From NCBI GenBank assembly GCA_037367405.1, contig JAZKJV010009618.1, positions 62,001-126,000 of the forward strand: DNA of 64,000 nt, given 5' to 3'. Position 1 is the first letter of the stretch. Each line of letters opens with the position of its first letter. This DNA comes from Ottelia alismoides. Its lineage: Eukaryota; Streptophyta; Magnoliopsida; Alismatales; Hydrocharitaceae. The translations under genes and the position numbers were made by a program. This document shows positions 37,031 through 49,400 of this stretch, one piece after another. The notes beneath the pieces are model-generated. The model was not told the DNA's origin, made no database searches, and was given only the letters and a program-made list of their open reading frames with translations.

Positions 37031-37060
37031 GTCGTTATCTAAGGTGTAACATCGGGGTGG

Positions 37061-37741
37061 GGCTCATCTACCGCTTGATGGTTACGACTGTTGATAGCTT
37101 TGTGGGTTTCCTTAGAATATCATGTTTCCTCAAAGTCTGGGTGAGATCGAAGTGCTCCCAATGCTGTAAAATTGATTTCCCGAGTCTCACACTCAATAAT
37201 TTCCTTAGCCAATGCCAAGAAAGGTTTTTCGAGAATGATCGGAGACTGGGTGAATTCTCCTTGATGCTCAATATCAATGATCGTGAAGTCTACCTTGAGC
37301 GGAGCACCTTGGGATGTAACGATGACTGAAATCATTCCTCTCGGCCGCTTTATCGATCTATCAATCCAGTTGAGCGATCTCTCTTATCTTCCTGATAGGT
37401 TCGAGTTTGAGTTTGTCAAATACATCGATCGGGAGGATATTGATTGGCGAGTCCTCATCGATTCGAGCATGGGTAAATGTTGTGTCTTTGATTCCACAGT
37501 CAAATCTGGGCAACCGCTTCATTCTGTGGCTCTTGGTCTTTCTCCTTATTATCAAAGAGGTGGCCATTGACAATCTATATCTTTCAGTCTTTGTTCTTAT
37601 CCTGTCTGACTTTTTCATCATTAATTTGCTCATTACAAATCCTTTAAGGTCAGGAAAGTGTTCAATGGCATGTATCAAGGGAAATTCAAAAATCAGTCTT
37701 TTCTCTAGTGCTTCCCTTAGAGCAGGATCCAAATTCTTCAA
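37061..37741 (-). pseudogene. Retropepsin-like protease remnant (element D)
   Basis: Two minus frames, 37361-37741 and 37120-37335, form one Ty3-type retropepsin split by a one-base shift near 37361. The first contains KNLDPALREALEKRL and the active-site region RIDEDSPINILPIDVF, where the expected Asp-Ser/Thr-Gly triad reads Asp-Glu-Asp. The second contains RGMISVIV, VDFTIIDI and SPIILEKPFLA, matching the flap and C-terminal part of the family. The active site is altered and the frame is broken, so no activity is expected. Confidence 0.75.
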
Positions 37742-38910
37742 ATCCTCCTCACTTTCATTTTTTTATGAATTTTTCTGTTTTTTCGATTTTGGGGTGTTTT
37801 TGAATATTTTGTTTTTTTGGTATTTTTGATGTGGTGTATAGATGTGGTGCTTTCCATAGATGATGAGGGGTTTTGGTTAACCGAGTAAGAATCAGAGTCA
37901 TCCCTAGGGGAGTAATATGCAGAAGTGTCGCTGTCAGAGTCGTCCCTAGGGTGAACATAGTATATGAGTTTCTGAATATCCTCAGGGCTTTCAACATGAG
38001 ATCCAATCTTTTCATCTTCCATTTTTATATCCGAGCTATCATAGAATGAAATTAGTCTGTCAGTGAACTTTCTAAATTGATCCTCCACTAATTCATATCC
38101 CTTAGTAATCCTCGAAATGTCATCCACCAAGAACTTTTCATGATCAATCATGGGAGTAGTCTGTGTGGGTTCTCGTTTTTGAATTTGAGATCCAGTCATT
38201 TCATCTTCCATTTTTTTGTATGAGCTGGGAGAAGATTCTCTTGGAATGTCCAATATATGATTGTTATTTTCTGAAAATTTCTCGTCAAAAATCATGGAAG
38301 GAGTATGCTCAATGGGAGGATTTTGCTGGAATCTGTAGGTCTCATACTCAGCATACCGTGACTCATGTATGCAATGCTGGTTCGAGAGTCTACTTCCATG
38401 GTCATGATTGATTGTATCCCCAAACAATGGAGTCATATAGGGTTCATATATGTTGATATCATCAGTTTGGTTCTCTATATGTGTGGGTTGTCTGAAAGAG
38501 TGGTATTCTAGTTGGTCAATAGGGATTTGATCGTTAGGGTCAATCCCGTGTGGTTGATCATTAGATGCGGACCTCTCCTTGTGGTTAGATTAGGCCATCA
38601 TATTATTCCCTAAGGTCCAATCTAGATGCATTTCTGTGAATTGTGGACTTGTCCCAACAAGATAGCGAGGAAAGGATGGTGGTGGTTTGGTTTGGTTTCT
38701 CGGTCAGTCATGTATTTCTGAAGTGATTTGATATTTAAATGGTTCATGAATTTTGGTGAGAAATCTGGAATAAGTCAGGTCATCCCAAGATGGCAGTAGT
38801 TCACTTGTAGAAAAGGTCAGGGGAGATGGAATATATGTAGAAGTAGATAAATCGATCGAAATATAGAGGCAAATGTTTTTGAATTCGAAGATTGGAATGG
38901 ATTTATCCAA
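37738..38910 (-). pseudogene. Gag-like frame of element D with two in-frame stops
   Basis: One minus-strand frame stays open for about 391 codons except for TGA at 38704-38706 and TAA at 38590-38592. The start near 38910 reads MDKSIPIFEF. The protein is polar and low-complexity: PPPSFPRYL, many Asp/Asn/Gln/His, repeated YSPRDDSDS-type blocks, and a basic Lys-rich end KNRKIHKKMK. The place (between leader and protease) implies Gag, but I cannot see a capsid signature or a CCHC knuckle. The protease frame overlaps its end, offset by -1, beside a run of seven A. Confidence 0.55.
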
Positions 38911-40592
38911 GGGTCAAAGTCTCTCGTGAATGTTGGAGGATTCTTGACAAAAGAGGGTTTAGATGCTTTGGGTCTGACCGAAACAAATTCATTTTTGTAC
39001 TATAGATCAGATATGTACATGGATCGTTGTCTCGTCTTGTCAAAGGGGGTCGATGATGAATTGACATGGTTGATCTCAGTGCAAGTGCACATGATACTCA
39101 CAAGAAGAAACCAAAAAATTTTTAAATCAAGGAGGGAGAGTGATGGCACAAGTGTGCGGTTTTTGATCTTTGAATTCAATTCACACACACCAAGGCAAAT
39201 GCAATACAAACCCTAGTTTCACCGACTCACACAATGAAGCTGCAAGAGTTCAACAATTATCCTTTCAATTTTAGTTGGTGATAAAGCAATATTGGAAAAT
39301 AATTAGCGAACTGTTAGGTGCTAGAAATTTTCTTAAAGACTGGCCTGAATTCTTACGACTAGTTGCACCTACTTTCAGCCAGTATAGGTGTAAGTACGAA
39401 CCATAAAACAGCTACTCGTTTCTTAAGGATGATGCCTTATGCAGTGTCCTTTAAACCACCCACTCTGCTAAGGAAATCTGGACCATTTACTAGCTACCTG
39501 TATTTCCTCACAGAGAAGTAGCTAATCATTTTTATAGAATCAGTTGTATGAACAAAGATTCTGGAGCTGGGATCTAGCCTTAAGTGTCGTCTCTTGCTTA
39601 CTCAGACAGATAAATGAATCCAAGGTCGGGGCTGCACTCCCGCAAAAATTCTTAATTTTATGAATTAATTAACGTCGACCTGGTTTAGCAGTCCCAATTT
39701 TAATTAGGTGATCACTGAAAAATTAGGCGAGCACAAGTGCACATCTACCATTCAGTCCCAATTTCCTTTAAAATTTACATGACAAAATAGGAGGGAGAAA
39801 TTTGGGAAAAGCCGGTGCACGTGAAATAATGATGTATGCTCAGATAGAAGACTTACAGTGATTCCTCACGATCTCCATGTCGGATGCAATACAAGAATTA
39901 AAATTATTCTATATGAATGCAAACCGATAAAAACCACACCTAGCAGATAGTTCTATTAGCCGAGAAGAAATGAGTTAGTTTTTTGACAAAGCTGAATGAT
40001 CTAATATGCATCTCGATTAAGGAGCAGTGTGGTCCTAGATTCTACGAGCACAATCAGAAAATCCTAGAAGCTCTAATAACCTACGAGCCACTCAAGTCAG
40101 ACCCACCCTTACCGGAGAGTGAAACAGGTCACGACACACCACAGAAAAAGTTCAAGGTCTTGTTACACATGCGAGAGTCCAAACGGACACCTCTATAAAT
40201 GAGAAATTAATTACAAAAATTAAAATTACTGAAAATAAATCCTAGACTCTACTCTCTCCCACGACTCGACTCGATCTTAAATTTAGGCAGCTTTTCGGAA
40301 GTCAGTTAATATGCGTCAGTTTTCAAAAAACTACACTACGTATGTCGGGTATCTTGTACAAAAATAAGAGAGAGAGAGAGAGAGAGAGTGTAAGAGAGTG
40401 ACACAAAAATTAATCAAAAATAAAATAAGGGAATAAATGCTGAAAATAAAATAAATGGTGGAAAAAAATGGAAAATATACAGTGGCATGTTTGGGGGTCA
40501 GACTAGCACTATTTTGTTTAGAAAATAAAAAAACTACCCTAATGTATGGAAAACAGAGCACTAATTTTTTTTAAAAAAAACTAAGACGTTTA
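38911..40592 (-). other. 5' leader of element D
   Basis: No supported gene. The part at 39830-39990 resembles the leader of A (18330-18540). A (GA)n run is at 40369-40388. Short frames on either strand are not conserved. Confidence 0.6.
40369..40388. repeat. (AG)n microsatellite
   Basis: Ten uninterrupted AG units in the leader of element D. Confidence 0.85.
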
Positions 40593-40611
40593 CCTTCCAG
40601 AAACGGCGCCA
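40593..40611 (-). promoter_or_regulatory. Primer binding site of element D
   Basis: The minus strand reads TGGCGCCGTTTCTGGAAGG two bases after the 5' LTR. The first ten bases equal the consensus tRNA-Asp-type site, while the second half differs from the site of element A. So D may use a different tRNA or a variant. Confidence 0.8.
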
Positions 40612-40613
40612 TC

Positions 40614-43600
40614 TGACGAGCCACGAAAACCCTACTTAAATTTTGCATGAATATCATTTAAATTTGTCGTTTCTTTGTAGGTGGGAATTTGGATTCGATT
40701 AAGAAATAACCACGATAATTTATTCAGTTTTAAATCGGCGTGGTTCTATGTTTATTTTACTTGGGCAAGTCCCAAGGTCGAACTCAAGGAGGCAAAGGAA
40801 CAACCTTGAATTAGGTCTATCAAATTTCATGCACGATTTTCGAGATAATATTTTTTTTGGTATTTTTAATGCAATTTCTGAATGCAAAATGCAAATGTGG
40901 CCAATTTTAGGGACTAAAATGCAATTTCAATCAAACGATGTCCAAAAATTACGAAATTGGTCGAGATGTAAAATATGGTGAAATGAACACATTGTAAATT
41001 TTTTTGGAATTTTCAGATGCAAGATGAATATTTTACGAATTTATGAATGCAAATAAGGTGAATCTCAATAATTAATTGTAATAAATACTAAATCTACTAA
41101 TTTTAGGAAATAAAATTATCCAACATATATCATTAAATGAAATATCCTAGAAAAATCCAAAACCCTAAAAATGTTAGTTTATTACCTATAAAAAATAATT
41201 ACTGAAATTCACAAAATGATTTTTAGAAGGTAAATGATGCATGCAAATGCAAATCTTTTTATGCACAATGTATACACCAATTAATTCTAAAATCCAGGAA
41301 CTTTTGACATTTTTTCAAGCAATGGTTAATTATGTATGCATTTCTGAGCATATATTCGGCAAAATATGTAAATTTTCACAAGAATAATAATGATTAAAGA
41401 ACCACATATCACAAAAATATCACACATATATCATATTGTAGAGAATTAGTTGTAGAACAAAGTGCTATTTTTAGAATAATAAAATGATGCAAAATAGTGC
41501 TTAAACTAACAGAGGAACACATGGTTATGTTTACAATATTATAGAATATAAAATAGATATGAAAATGCAGTGAAGGGCTAAACTGTAATTACCTAAACCC
41601 CGATGGGGTTTTCTACAAAAAATCCAAGCGGTCACATGCCAAACACGTAACCCTTGGAGAGGCGGGGGTTTTCTGGAATATAGCAAGCCTCCGAGGCCTT
41701 TCCTGCAAAATTCACCCATGAGGGTGGTGTGAGTTACGTGCTCCCTCCCGCACGTACGCCTCACGTGGGAAAAGCCTCGTGTCAGCCCCCGACAGCGGAG
41801 GGCGTCGCGACGGAGCGCTTCAAGCGTGGAGTCGTGGTCGGTGAACTGGAGGCAGAGTGCTCGAGGTGGAAGAGCTCCTGCTGCGTTGGTGGCTCGACGA
41901 CTGCTAGGTGCGAAGGGACCTTCGATTGGCTACAGGAGTCGGTGAAGACGAAGTTTGTCGATGCCGATGATGATGTTGCTCAAATAGGTGGAACTGGACG
42001 TGGCGATGAAGCTATGCGGCTTGCAGAGATCGGCGAGGTCGAATATAGAGGCAGAGCGCTGGATTGGAGATGGAGATGGATGATGAAAGTGATGAGATCG
42101 TAGGAGGAGGAGGTACCTGACGACACAATGCTCAACGACGAAGTGGAGCAGAGCAGTAGCTCTAAGGCAGAGCAGGCTGCGGCGAGGCGTGGGACCAGCT
42201 TGGATCTCGCCGGGCTAAGGGAGAGATTAGCGGAGGTACTGTCACCGCCTCTAGGATGTTCCTCTTCTTTGGCGTTTATCAGCGGATGATTCGTGGAGGG
42301 GGACAGTGCTGGTGCCTAAATAGCAGAGAAGAAGGACCGGCTATGGAAAGCGATCGAGGATGGAAGGTGGCCAGATGATGAAGGAGAAGATCAACGGAGG
42401 CAAGATACATGGGCGAGCGGCTCCACGATTAATGGAGGAGGTTTGATTAAGGCATCGAAAACACGAATAAGCACGCAGGCGGCGAGAATCGCAGAGCGCG
42501 ACGACAATGCGTGATTGATTGGGAAAATAGGTGGAAGATGGAAGACGCTCCTCGGTCGTCCGATCAGATCGGACGACCGAGGAGCTGCCACGTGATATTT
42601 TTTTAAATTTTTTAATTCAATTAATTATTTATTTTTATTTTTTATATAAAAATAAACGAAAGTAAATGCCAAAAATAGGTGACATGTGGCGGCTCTAGAA
42701 GCAGCCACGTGTCAGCCCCAGAAAATTTGGAAAATTAAATATAAAGATAATTAAAAAAAAGCAAACGATCTCAGATCGAAAAATTTTCTTCACAAAAGTT
42801 CCTCGTCTCGATGAGATCTACAACTTTTATAAAAGGACCAAAAACAAAATCGATCATTTGCACAAAGTGATATTTTTGGGATATCCCATGTACATAGAAT
42901 ACCTTGATTTTTGAGGTTTCTAAATTTTTTATTATTTTTAAACAATATTAAAATCAGGAAAATGATAAAATCAAAGATAAATATTTATACATTAATCTAT
43001 TTTTTGGATTTTTATTAATGAGGAAAAGGAGAAATAAAATCAAATACAAAAAAGACAATATTTGTATAAATAATTATTGAAGACTCGGACTATGTTAGTT
43101 TCTTTGATTTCAAGCTCATTTTGGATTTGGATTTTTGTGCATTTTAATAAAACTTTCATCAAAAGAAATGAATGAAAGAAAAATAAAATGAGTTAATTAT
43201 GTTCATAAAATAATAGGTCAAAAACCACTAAAATACAAAATGTACAAAAGAGGCCCAAAACCCAACTTTCACATATGAGCTCTGATTAACTTGACTTGGT
43301 CATGTTTTGAAGGTAATTGAATGTACAATAGTTCAAAAGTGAGTAGGATCAAATCAGATACTGGATGAGGAAGATACCAATGTTTTAGTCCAAAAATCCC
43401 GGAATTAGGTTTTGAGTTTCCAGTCCACTATTTAGGAGAGTGATTTTTTGTATTTTTTATTTATTCTTGTTAGTAATATGTACACAATGGAGGTCTTTCA
43501 AGTCATTTGTAGTTAGCATGAATTAGTTAAAAATAATGGAAGTTAACTTATTTATAGGTCAATTTGGTTGTGATTTTTGGCTTCTTATTTTATGTAATGA

Positions 43601-43723
43601 TAAAATGCAATTATTATTTATGTATGAATGCTAATTATACAGAATAATAGATAAAATGCTGTTGAATTTTGGGGATTTGAGCTTAAATAATCATTTTTAG
43701 AGCCATGAATATGAGATTCATCA
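40614..43723 (-). repeat. 5' LTR of element D
   Basis: Starts TGACGAGCC (plus strand), two bases from the PBS, and ends ATTCATCA at 43723. It is collinear with the 3' LTR of D. The GC-rich core is 41600-42720. Followed by the right target duplication GTGCT (43724-43728). Confidence 0.85.
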
Positions 43724-44868
43724 GTGCTATTTTTGAAAATATTTTGCAAATTTATATGGGTTTTTGGTTTTGCAAATTTTTAGTTATTTTTCAAAAATAG
43801 AAAGAGTTAGAAAAAAGATATATGTGTAGATATTTACACGAGAGCGCATCTTCTTATTTACAAGAAATAGGGTTTAAGAATTTATAGAAGTTAAGTTAGT
43901 CATTGTTTATAGGTTTTATGTACATATTTTGTAATGAATTTTATTTGCTTGAATTATGTACCAGGTTCTCAATATACTTTGTAAACATTTTGAGAAACAT
44001 TCTGAAAACTTTATTTTGAAAGAATAATTTGACAAATTTTTTCAAACATTTACAAAATTTGAAAACCATCTTGCATAGGTTTTTGAAATAATATGTATAG
44101 ATTTTCGATGTATTTTTACAACCATTTTTCAAACCATTTGCAAATATAGTTTCAAAACATTTTATTCAAACAAAAGAAAGAATTTTTTATAAACAAAATA
44201 TTTTTACAAAGGTTTAAAAATATTTCAGAAAATATCTTTCAAACGGTTTTATAAAAGATTTTTTAAATCCATTTCCCAACAATTTTCAATTATTTAACAA
44301 AATTTTTAATCGGCTTATTAAGCATATTTACAAAGACTTTCGATGTGAGTTTTAATTTATTAATTAGCCATATTATTGAACGTACAAGTTATGTCTAAAT
44401 TATATACAACATATATATGACCCCCTATACTTAGCTTTAGCTATGTCCTCATAGATCGTAGAGAAAGGGAAGACATAACTCCTACTAAGCGTAAGAAATT
44501 CTAAACTGCAACATCTGAATAAATAATAGGAAGCCGACTGTCCACACTATACTTAGTATAAATTAATCCTAAGTACAATAGATTGTGGACAAATTAGGGA
44601 GGGTCGAGGGTGGGAATAGACAAATCATCAGCTCGGTCTGTCTCCCCCTATACTCAGGGTAAAATATCCCTAGTTATAGACAGAAAAGCAAGAGTTGAGG
44701 AGACATGTGAGGGGATTAAAGAATGAACACCCGTATACACTCGTCCCCATATAATTAGGATGAAATATATCCTAAGTATAACAATGATCAATGGGATGAG
44801 TGACTTGTCGGTGGAATAAAAGAATGAAAAACAAAAAGAAGAAAAAAAGAAAAGAAGAAAAAGATGAA
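43724..44868 (-). other. 3' UTR of element B, integrase-proximal part
   Basis: Continues the 3' UTR interrupted by D. It contains a TTTTGAAAA-type repeat tract (43735-44330) and the hairpin array (44421-44780). No gene supported. Confidence 0.7.
44421..44780 (-). repeat. PPT-like stem-loop array, copy B (4 units)
   Basis: Units begin near 44421, 44547, 44645 and 44747, again about 100 bp apart. The clearest arms are 44649-44659 with 44668-44678 (one mismatch) and the unit ending at 44780. Two units are decayed relative to A and C. Confidence 0.78.
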
Positions 44869-45945
44869 CTATTCAAAAATGTTTTTGGGTGCCTTGTCGA
44901 AATTTACAGATGCTGCGACCAGAAGTTCTTCATTGTAGACCACCTGAATGGAGTCAACCAAGGATAATAAGGTATCATGTACAAGATAAGGCTTCAGAAG
45001 TTGTCCCTTGATGACAAAAGGCAGTGTGTCAGCTGACAAACCAGATATCACAATGCTTCCGTTGTCATGCACATGCTTCACTATAAACGATCCGGTCCAC
45101 TTTCTCTTCAACTTCCCTGGGAAAAGTTTCAACTTTGCATCAAATAACGAAACCTTATGACCTTGTTCGAAAGTATTGCGGGGGATGTGCTTGTCATGCC
45201 ACTTATTGACCTTCTCCTTGTACATAAGGCTGTTGTCATATGGATAGTCTCTAAACTCAAGAAATCTGTTCAGATCTAGCTTTCTACTTTTCTACTTTCT
45301 TTGGATCCAAATTGCAGATATTTATTACCCATAAAGATTTGTGAATTAGTTCAACGGGAAAATGGCATGCTTGCCGTATACCAAGTGGTAGGGAGACACT
45401 CCCAAAGGTGACTTGTACACGGTCCGATAGGCCCAAAGAACCGAGTCGAGCAGTTGAGACCGGTTCTTTCTATCTTAACGTACACGTTTCTAGAGAATTT
45501 TCTTGGTCTCCGTATTAGAACATTCTACCATGGTATTAGATTGCGGGTGGTACGGAGAAGCTAGTCGATGTTCAATGCAGTACTCTTCAGTAAACTTCTT
45601 CACTTCTCTATTTATGAAATGGCTACCCCCATTGGATATCAAAATCTTAGGGATCCCAAACCTTGCAATGATGTGTTCCTTAAAAAATAGATAGACGGTG
45701 CGACTGTCGGCAGCTCGGGTCGGGAGAGCCTCCTCCCAACGATTGACGTAATTGACAACAAGCAGAATATACTCATATCCCCGACTATCGGGAAATGGGC
45801 CCATGAAGTTAATGCCCCATGCATCAAATACATATGAAATTTGAATACTACCTTAGGGGCATTGTGTCTCTCATTCCAATGGTGTCTCCCATCTTTTGAC
45901 AGTCACTACATCGTTTCACAAAATCTTCTACATCTTTAAAGAGAC
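44869..45945 (-). pseudogene. Ty3 integrase, degenerate (element B)
   Basis: Zinc-finger half CSDCQKMG near 45905; core at 45490-45830 with [41 protein letters not shown] and SPYHPQSN; C-terminal part at 44869-45225 with HIPRNTFEQGHKV, LFPGKLKRKW and IQVVYNEEL. The first catalytic Asp is Asn (45808-45810) and the second is Asn (45631-45633). The region between 45225 and 45490 is frame-shifted. It ends shortly before the hairpin array. Confidence 0.85.
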
Positions 45946-46299
45946 ATGTCTAGTAGAGGCTGCATTGTAACACTTTCGTTGCGTATGCTTTCCAGATTGG
46001 TATCTTCCCGATTCTCTGGTATGGTAATGTTCGAGGATACTGTGGACTTCCTCATGAGGAATGCACCTCCTTTAGATGCAATCTGCCCCCTAACGAAAGA
46101 GATATGGAACCTCCCATTGGTAAAAATGAATATCTGATGAAAAATGTCAATATTTGGTTTCATCCAATCTTGTGGAGTTCTCTTAGACACAAGATACTTC
46201 ACAATATCAGCGAACCAGGGGAGCAAGGTGATGGATAGGATGGCTTCATTCGGAAAGGTTTCTGCGATCAGCAACATGCTCTGCTCAGAAGTGTCCGAC

Positions 46300-48400
46300 T
46301 CTGGTAATCTTGATAAATGATCTACCACTACATTTTTAACTACAGGTTTATCACGGATTTCCAGAACGAACTCCTAGAGTAGAAGGATCCATTTGATCAG
46401 CTTTGGTTTGGCATCCTTCTTGTCTTGCAAATATCTGATGACAGAGTGGTCTATATATACAATAACTTTGGATCCCAATAAATGCAATATGAACTTCTTC
46501 TGGGAGAAGACGACTGCTAGCTGCTCTTTTTTAACGACTGTATAATTCTTTTGAGCTTCATCTAGAGTCCTGCTAGCATAGTGAATAACAAATGGTAAAT
46601 GATTTCTTCTCTATCTGAGAACCGCTCCAATGGCATAATCATAAGCATCAATCATGATCTCAAATGGTAAAGACCAATCTGGTAGCTGCAGAACATGGGC
46701 TTGAGTGAACAAATCTTTCAATTGATTGAAGGCTTAGAGAGCTCTAGCATCAACAATGAAGTCAACCTCCTTTCCTAAAATCCCAGTCAGCGGTCGATCA
46801 ATCTTGCTAAAATCTTTGTTGAATCTGCGATAAAATCCCACATGCCCCAGGACTTACCGAACTTGCTTCAAATTTGTAGGTGGATCAAGTTTCGAAAATG
46901 ACTTCCACCTTTGCAGGGTCTACCTCCATGCCATGTTTGGATATGACATGACCTAGCACAATCCCTTCGGTCACCATGAAGCGACTCTTTTCCCACAAGA
47001 GCACCAAGTTCACTACGCAACATCTTTTCAGAACTCGATGTTGATAAGACATGCATTGATCAAAACTATCACTGTAGATCGAGAAATCGTCCACAAAGAC
47101 CTCAAGAAAGCTACCAACCATATCTACAAACATTGCCAGCATGCATAATTGAAATGTCATTGGTATTGCACAAACCAAATGGCATCCTGCGGAAGGCATA
47201 CATCCCAAATGGATAGGTAAAGGTGGTTTTCTCTTGGTCTTCTGGGTGATAGAAACTTGATTGTAACCTATATATCCATCCAAGAAGCAGAAATACTCAT
47301 TTGCGAACATTCTTTCGACTATTTGGTCAATGAAGGAAAGCGAGAAATGATACTTCTTGGTCACTAAATTCAGGCATTTGTAATCAATATGGACGTGCCA
47401 GAAAGTTGAAACTCAGGTTGCGATGTCCTCTCTGTTGTCGTTCTTCATGGTAGTGTCCCAGATTTCTTGGACTCCACATGCAAGGCTCACACTTTTTGAA
47501 TCGGAGATGGGATATATGAATCCCACATCGCAACATTTTGTAGACTTTTTTTGGATTTTAATTTTTTTAATGGAATTTTATTTTTATTTTTTGTTTATGA
47601 TTTTATATTTTAAATGATTTTAAATTTTGTAGATGTTTTTAGTTATTGAAAATAAAAGAAAATAAAATAAATGAAGATTAAAGTAAGGAAAATGCAACTT
47701 CTTGAATTTTTAAATTATAGCAGAAATAAGCAGAAAATTAAAATAAAATTATTTTGGATTTTTTTGACATTTTCTAATGTTTTTGTAATTTTTCAAGAAT
47801 TTTCTCATTTTTAAGGATTTCAAATAAATGAAAAACATGAAAAAATCAAATAGAAAACAATGTGAATGTTTTTTAAATTTTTAAATAGAAAATAAAATTA
47901 AAACTTCAAGAAATGAACACAATCAGAAGGGTAAAGTATTTTTTGCAAAATATTTGGATTTTTTGTGATTTAAAAAGACTTTTTTAGTGTTTTCAATGTT
48001 TTTCCTATTTTTCGACTTTTATGTAGACTTAAAGAATGAAATTTGGTCAAAAAATAAAACAAATCAAAATAAATAAACATGATTTTTTGTAATTTTAGAA
48101 AAGATTTTATATTTTTTTATCAATTTTTAAATGCAAACAAGAACTTTTTAGGTTATTTGTGAATTTTTAAAAATAAGAAAAATAATGAACACGGACATGC
48201 CAGGAAGTTGAAACTCTGGTTGCGATCTCCTCTCCATTGTCATTCTTCACGGTGGGGATCCCTAATTTCTTGGACTCGACATGCAAGGGGATCACACTTT
48301 TTGAATCAGAGATGGGATATATGAATCCCACATTACACCATTTTGTAATTTCATTCATAAGAACCTCATGAAGATTCAGATTCAATCTGTGCTAAATTCG
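46300..48400 (-). pseudogene. Ty3 RT-RNase H with internal duplication (element B)
   Basis: RT motifs on the minus strand: GFIYPISDSK (48330 region), FCFLDGYIGYNQ, a shifted MPFGL region, and an intact active-site block VFVDDFSIYSDSF near 47085. Then [17 protein letters not shown] and VDPAKVEVI follow. RNase H is visible at about 46400-46500 with VIVYIDHS and [12 protein letters not shown] segment at the RT start occurs twice (47393-47530 and 48185-48350), flanking about 650 bp of AT-rich filler. Frameshifts separate the blocks. Confidence 0.83.
47531..48184. other. AT-rich insert within the RT of element B
   Basis: About 650 bp of extremely AT-rich sequence with no counterpart in element A at the same position (14560-14640). 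It is flanked by direct copies of the RT-start segment. No gene, terminal inverted repeat or LTR structure is visible. Confidence 0.7.
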
Positions 48401-48900
48401 TGGAATGGCTTGCTATCTTTTTCCAGGTAAATATAATGGGAACACAATAATGGGTTGATCCCATGCTGATATGATATTTTCCAGTCTATCACCTTGTGGT
48501 TCCTTTCTAGAACCTCGAGCAGACGAGATTCCTGTTCCTGAGTCCATTGTGAGTTGATGGTTATATGAAACATATTCTGCGCATCCGCAAGGAAGGCACA
48601 CTTCATATTTGCTGGAAGTGGCTTGAGCTCTGGTGGGGTCTGGATCACATCGGTTACAGAGCATCGATGGTGCCAAATCTTTCAACTGTATTTTGTTCAC
48701 CTTTAATATTTCAAGCTCTGAATCTGAAGATGCACAAAAATTCTCAATGATAGAATCTTGTTTGAAGAAATATTCAAAAATACGCTCTTCCTCTACTAAG
48801 GATAGGTGGCCATCAATCCGCTCTTCCGGTACATCAACAAAAATCTCATCTTCACAGGCATCTGGGAGTTCGATTGTGCTATTCACTCCTTCCCCTGTGG
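48401..48900 (-). pseudogene. Protease-RT spacer of Pol (element B)
   Basis: Two overlapping minus frames (48382-48648 and 48413-48886) carry PPELKPLPANMKCAFLADAQ and the acidic EDEIFVDVPEERIDGHLS segment. The conserved PLP block leading into RT shows where the spacer ends. Homologous to 14950-15297. Confidence 0.72.
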
Positions 48901-49089
48901 ATTGGAATTATGGGTCTCGATGTCATCCATAAATAGATTGGTGTCTCTGGTCTCTATAATAAAGTCACAATCTTCTGTCTATTCTAAAGGCTCACTCACA
49001 TCTGATGTAGATTTTGATGGTTTCTGTACTTAGATCATCTGAATTGGCACCATGTCACTGCTAGAACGCAAGGTGATCAGTTTGATGCC

Positions 49090-49400
49090 CTAGTCTACCA
49101 TTGCTTCGGTTGTTCGAAGGAACAATTTTCCAGGTATAATCGGTGTATGTAGAAGAGGAGCCGAGGTGTCCATGTCGAACACAATGAAGTCCACAGGGAA
49201 CTGCATTCCCTGAATGGAGATGATGACATCCTCCAAAATTCCTCGAGGCCGCTTGATAGATGTATCTGCAAACTGTAGAATCATTCTTGTTCATTTGAGT
49301 GGTCCCAACCTAAATTCCTTTAACAATGACATAGGCATCAGATTGATGGATGATCCACTATCAAGAAGAGTTCGGTCAAACTCTTGAACAATCATGTAGC
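49090..49400 (-). pseudogene. Ty3 retropepsin (element B)
   Basis: The aspartic protease that processes the polyprotein. The minus strand shows an intact active-site block DSGSSINLMPMS near 49340-49375. The same frame then passes through one TGA (about 49290) into MILQFADTSIKRPRGILEDV, VDFIVFDMD and the closing block PGKLFLRTTEAMVD. This segment is absent from element A. Confidence 0.8.

Larger units (their letters stand above)
31099..43723 (-). mobile_element. Element D: complete non-autonomous Ty3-type LTR element, 12.6 kb
   Basis: Two LTRs of about 3.1-3.2 kb (31099-34291 and 40614-43723), a PBS, a PPT, a Gag-like frame, a retropepsin remnant and an unrecognised frame, but no RT, RNase H or integrase. 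It is inserted in the 3' UTR of element B with a near-perfect 5-bp duplication. The LTR termini, PPT, 3' UTR hairpins and part of the leader resemble A/B/C, so it may have used their enzymes in trans (inference). Confidence 0.85.

Noticed and set aside
37407..37829. 140-codon plus frame
   Set aside because: Antisense to the protease and Gag-like frames of element D, which have recognisable motifs.
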